From positions 806,001 to 870,000 of the forward strand of contig NZ_AUFF01000001.1 of NCBI RefSeq assembly GCF_000426365.1: DNA of 64,000 bases. Reading direction: 5' to 3'. Source of the DNA: Arenimonas composti TR7-09 = DSM 18010 (GTDB taxonomy: Bacteria; Pseudomonadota; Gammaproteobacteria; Xanthomonadales; Xanthomonadaceae). Below the pieces are notes generated by a model. That model was not told where the DNA came from, did no database searches, and saw nothing but the letters and a program-made list of their open reading frames with translations. A program made the translations under genes and the position numbers. Each line of letters starts with the position of its first letter. Position 1 is the stretch's first letter. Shown one piece after another: positions 61,807 to 64,000 of the stretch.

Positions 61807-63281
61807 TCCGGATTCGCCATCCTTCGCAGGTGCGGAAACAGGTCCGACGGCAGCAGGCCGCGCTGGCCACCGATGCGCGCGGCGGCGTCGCCGGCGGCCG
61901 AATGCAGCAGCGCACCGGCGACCGCGGCTTCGAATGCCGACAGGCCCTGCGCATGCAGCGCGGCGATCACGCCGGACAGCACGTCGCCCATGCCTCCGGT
62001 GGCCATGCCGGGATTGCCGGCGCCGATCACCGCGGGAACCTGTCCCGGCCCGGCGACGATCGTGCCGGCGCCTTTCAGCACGACGACGGCGCGATAGCGC
62101 TGCACCAACGCTTCCGCCGCGGCATAGCGGTCGGCCTGCACCGCCGCGTTGTCGATGCCGAGCAGGCGCGCGGCCTCGCCCGGATGCGGCGTCAGGATCG
62201 CCTGCGGCAGCGGCCGCGGCGACTGCACGATCAGGTTCAGCGCATCGGCGTCGAGCACCAGCGGTTTGCCGCTGTCGAGTGCCGCCTGCAGCAGCGAACG
62301 TCCCCACGCGCCCTGGCCGAGGCCGGGGCCGACGGCGAGCACGGTCGCGCGTTCGAGCAGCGGCGCCAGCGCGGCGGCGTCCTCGACCGCATGCGTCATC
62401 GCCTCGGGCCGCGCCGCGACCAGTGCGGCGACACCGGACGTGCGCGTCGCGACGCTGGCCAGGCCGACGCCGGTGCGCAACGCACCTTCCGCGCACAGGC
62501 GCACCGCGCCGCCCATGCCGGCCTCGCCGCCGATGCAGAGCACGTGCCCGTGTTCGCCCTTGTGCGCGTTGGCGTGCCGCGGCGCCAGCCAGCGTCGCAG
62601 GCCGCCGGGCACGACCAGGCGCGCGGCCGGTGTCATCGCCGCGAACATGTCGGCGGGCAGGTCGAGGTCGTGCAGCAGCACCTCACCGTCGAAATCGCGC
62701 GCCATGCCGGTGTAGAGCCCGCACTTCGCGGCGATGAACGAAAGCGTCAGCGTCGCCTGCACCGCGGCGCCGGCGGCGTGGCCGGTGTCGGCGTCGATGC
62801 CGGAAGGCACGTCGAGCGCGAGCACCGGCTTACGGCTGGCGTTGATGCGTTCGATCATGCCCTGCGCCGCTTCCGACGGCGGCCGTGTCAGGCCGGTGCC
62901 GTAGAGCGCGTCGACCCAGACGTCCATCTCGGGCAGCACGCCGTCGAAGGCGACCACGCGGCCGCCGGCAGCGCGCCAGTCGGCCAGCGCCTGGCGCGCG
63001 GCATCGGTGCGCGGATGCATGCCGGGTGGCGCGAACACGCATACCTCGTGGCCGGCTTCGCGGGCGAACCGGGCAACCACGAAACCATCGCCGCCATTGT
63101 TGCCGGGGCCGCAGACCACGCCGATGCGCCGCGCCGCCGGCCAGCGCGCGCGCAGCAGTTCCCAGGCGGCGCGGCCCGCACGCGTCATCAGCTCATGGGC
63201 GGGCACGGCGAGCGTGGCGATCGCCAGTTCGTCCATGGCCCGCACCTGCGCGGCGCGATAGAGGGGCAACGGGGGAATCAT
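61803..63281 (-). CDS. nnr: Bifunctional NAD(P)H-hydrate repair enzyme Nnr
   Basis: A 492-aa fusion that repairs damaged NAD(P)H. The N-terminal epimerase domain (YjeF_N, to about residue 210) has CGPGNNGGDGFVVAR and VDALYGTGL. The C-terminal ADP/ATP-dependent dehydratase domain has HKGEHGHVLCIGG, ILTPHPGEAARLLG and the catalytic NPGMATGGMGDVLSGVIA. Normal length. ATG 63281 faces queG across only 24 bp. Confidence 0.96.
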   Translation of the reverse strand: MIPPLPLYRAAQVRAMDELAIATLAVPAHELMTRAGRAAWELLRARWPAARRIGVVCGPGNNGGDGFVVARFAREAGHEVCVFAPPGMHPRTDAARQALADWRAAGGRVVAFDGVLPEMDVWVDALYGTGLTRPPSEAAQGMIERINASRKPVLALDVPSGIDADTGHAAGAAVQATLTLSFIAAKCGLYTGMARDFDGEVLLHDLDLPADMFAAMTPAARLVVPGGLRRWLAPRHANAHKGEHGHVLCIGGEAGMGGAVRLCAEGALRTGVGLASVATRTSGVAALVAARPEAMTHAVEDAAALAPLLERATVLAVGPGLGQGAWGRSLLQAALDSGKPLVLDADALNLIVQSPRPLPQAILTPHPGEAARLLGIDNAAVQADRYAAAEALVQRYRAVVVLKGAGTIVAGPGQVPAVIGAGNPGMATGGMGDVLSGVIAALHAQGLSAFEAAVAGALLHSAAGDAAARIGGQRGLLPSDLFPHLRRMANPE

Positions 63282-63288
63282 CCGCAGG

Positions 63289-63296
63289 ATTCTATA
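63289..63296 (-). promoter_or_regulatory. nnr -10 element (TATAGAAT), overlapping the queG -10
   Basis: The minus strand reads TATAGAAT here, ending 7 bp before the nnr ATG. The plus strand reads TATACT at 63293-63298, ending 7 bp before the queG ATG. The two elements overlap, and both predicted mRNAs would be leaderless or nearly so. Confidence 0.5.
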
Positions 63297-63305
63297 CTTG
63301 CGCCG

Positions 63306-64000
63306 ATGCCCGACCTCGCCGCCCTCGCCGCCGACATCCGGATCTGGGCCCGCGAACTGGGTTTCCAGCAGACCGGCATCGCCGGCGTCGAACTCGGCGA
63401 AGACGAGGCGCACCTGCAGGCCTGGCTGGCGCGCGGCTTCCACGGCGGCATGGACTACATGGCCCGCCACGGCGACAAGCGCGCGCGCCCCGGCGAACTC
63501 GTGCCCGGCACGTTGCGGGTGATCTCGGTACGCATGGACTACGGCACCGGCGACGAGGATGCCGCCTGGGCCCGCCTGGCCGACGGCGAAGCCGCCTACG
63601 TCGCCCGTTACGCACTCGGCCGCGATTACCACAAGCTGATGCGCAACCGCCTGCAGAAACTCGCCGACCGCATCGCCGGCGCGATCGGCCCGTTCGGCCA
63701 TCGCGTGTTCGTCGATTCGGCACCGGTGCTCGAACGCGCCCTCGCCCGCGACGCCGGCCTCGGCTGGATCGGCAAGCACACCTGCCTGATCAACCGCGAC
63801 GCCGGCAGCTGGTTCTTCCTCGGCGAGCTCTACACCGACCTCGCGCTACCGGTCGACGAACCCGCGAGCGCGCACTGCGGCACCTGCACGCGCTGCCTGC
63901 AGGTCTGCCCGACCGGCGCGATCGTCGCCCCCTACCAGGTCGACGCCCGCCGCTGCATCTCCTACCTGACGATCGAGAACCGCGACGCCATCCCAGAAGA
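63306..64000 (+). CDS. queG: Epoxyqueuosine reductase QueG, truncated by the window edge
   Basis: The first 231 codons of a B12- and Fe-S-dependent enzyme that makes queuosine from epoxyqueuosine in tRNA. It begins MPDLAALAADIRIWARELGF. RVISVRMDYGTGDEDA, RFVDSAPVLERALARDAGLG-like text (FVDSAPVLERALARDAGL) and IGKHTCLINRDAGSWFFLGE follow. The first ferredoxin cluster CGTCTRCLQVCPTGAI is present. The frame is open at base 64000, about 110-140 codons short of usual length. Divergent from nnr. Confidence 0.95.
   Translation, partial: MPDLAALAADIRIWARELGFQQTGIAGVELGEDEAHLQAWLARGFHGGMDYMARHGDKRARPGELVPGTLRVISVRMDYGTGDEDAAWARLADGEAAYVARYALGRDYHKLMRNRLQKLADRIAGAIGPFGHRVFVDSAPVLERALARDAGLGWIGKHTCLINRDAGSWFFLGELYTDLALPVDEPASAHCGTCTRCLQVCPTGAIVAPYQVDARRCISYLTIENRDAIPE

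Overview
The window is a gene-dense, very GC-rich (roughly 70%) stretch of a gammaproteobacterial chromosome. The best guess is a member of the Xanthomonadales/Lysobacterales. The evidence is GTAG-headed REP palindromes of the kind known from Stenotrophomonas and relatives, the gene orders lepA-lepB-DUF4845-rnc-era-recO, rpoE-rseA-mucD, metG-rnfB and queG/nnr-tsaE-amiC-mutL, and large TonB-dependent receptors with short TTCG-loop terminators. I see no rRNA, tRNA, CRISPR array, prophage, integrase or intact insertion sequence. Almost every gene is housekeeping. The unusual content lies in the gaps.

Layout: 1-3017 holds a beta-class GST, MsrA and a wax-ester synthase/DGAT-type acyltransferase. 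3018-3627 is a gene-free block of two inverted foldback repeats. 3628-8068 holds alr, then a plus-strand LytS/LytTR two-component pair with a beta-propeller protein and a small membrane protein. 8091-11204 is the dnaB-rplI-rpsR-rpsF block. 11306-11500 is a REP cluster that runs into the end of an IscA-like gene. 11937-15698 runs asnS, two unknowns, a PaiB-like flavoprotein, an atypical SDR and a PilZ protein. 15699-16305 is a second foldback block. 16306-20469 holds rlmD and a YdbL/YdbH-type envelope pair. 20529-26622 holds a REC-Hpt protein and the recO-era-rnc-DUF4845-lepB-lepA operon. 26770-29748 is mucD-rseA-rpoE.

29898-44480 holds a FadJ-like beta-oxidation enzyme, a lytic transglycosylase, a HerA-like ATPase, an adenylate/guanylate cyclase, greB, an ABC exporter, rimO, a dienelactone hydrolase, a HIT protein, a lipoprotein, dcd and apbC. 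44658-52472 has two paralogous TonB-dependent receptors around a TPR-sulfotransferase. 52614-55692 is metG, an RnfA-like membrane protein and a short RnfB. 55671-63281 runs TraB-family, DUF1684, mutL, amiC, tsaE and nnr on the minus strand. Truncated queG is divergent at the right edge.

The main discovery candidate is a set of nested palindromic (foldback) elements in at least three sequence families. Each family has a near-constant core closed by stems whose sequence differs between copies but stays self-complementary. They lie just past gene ends, sometimes beside classical REPs. In three genes the stop codon or C-terminal codons are supplied by a repeat. Secondary candidates are an exact 12-mer tandemly repeated at a 21-bp period upstream of the LytTR operon and again upstream of lepA, an RnfA-like protein without its metal-site cysteines next to an RnfB without its membrane anchor, and an apparent YnbE-YdbL fusion lipoprotein.
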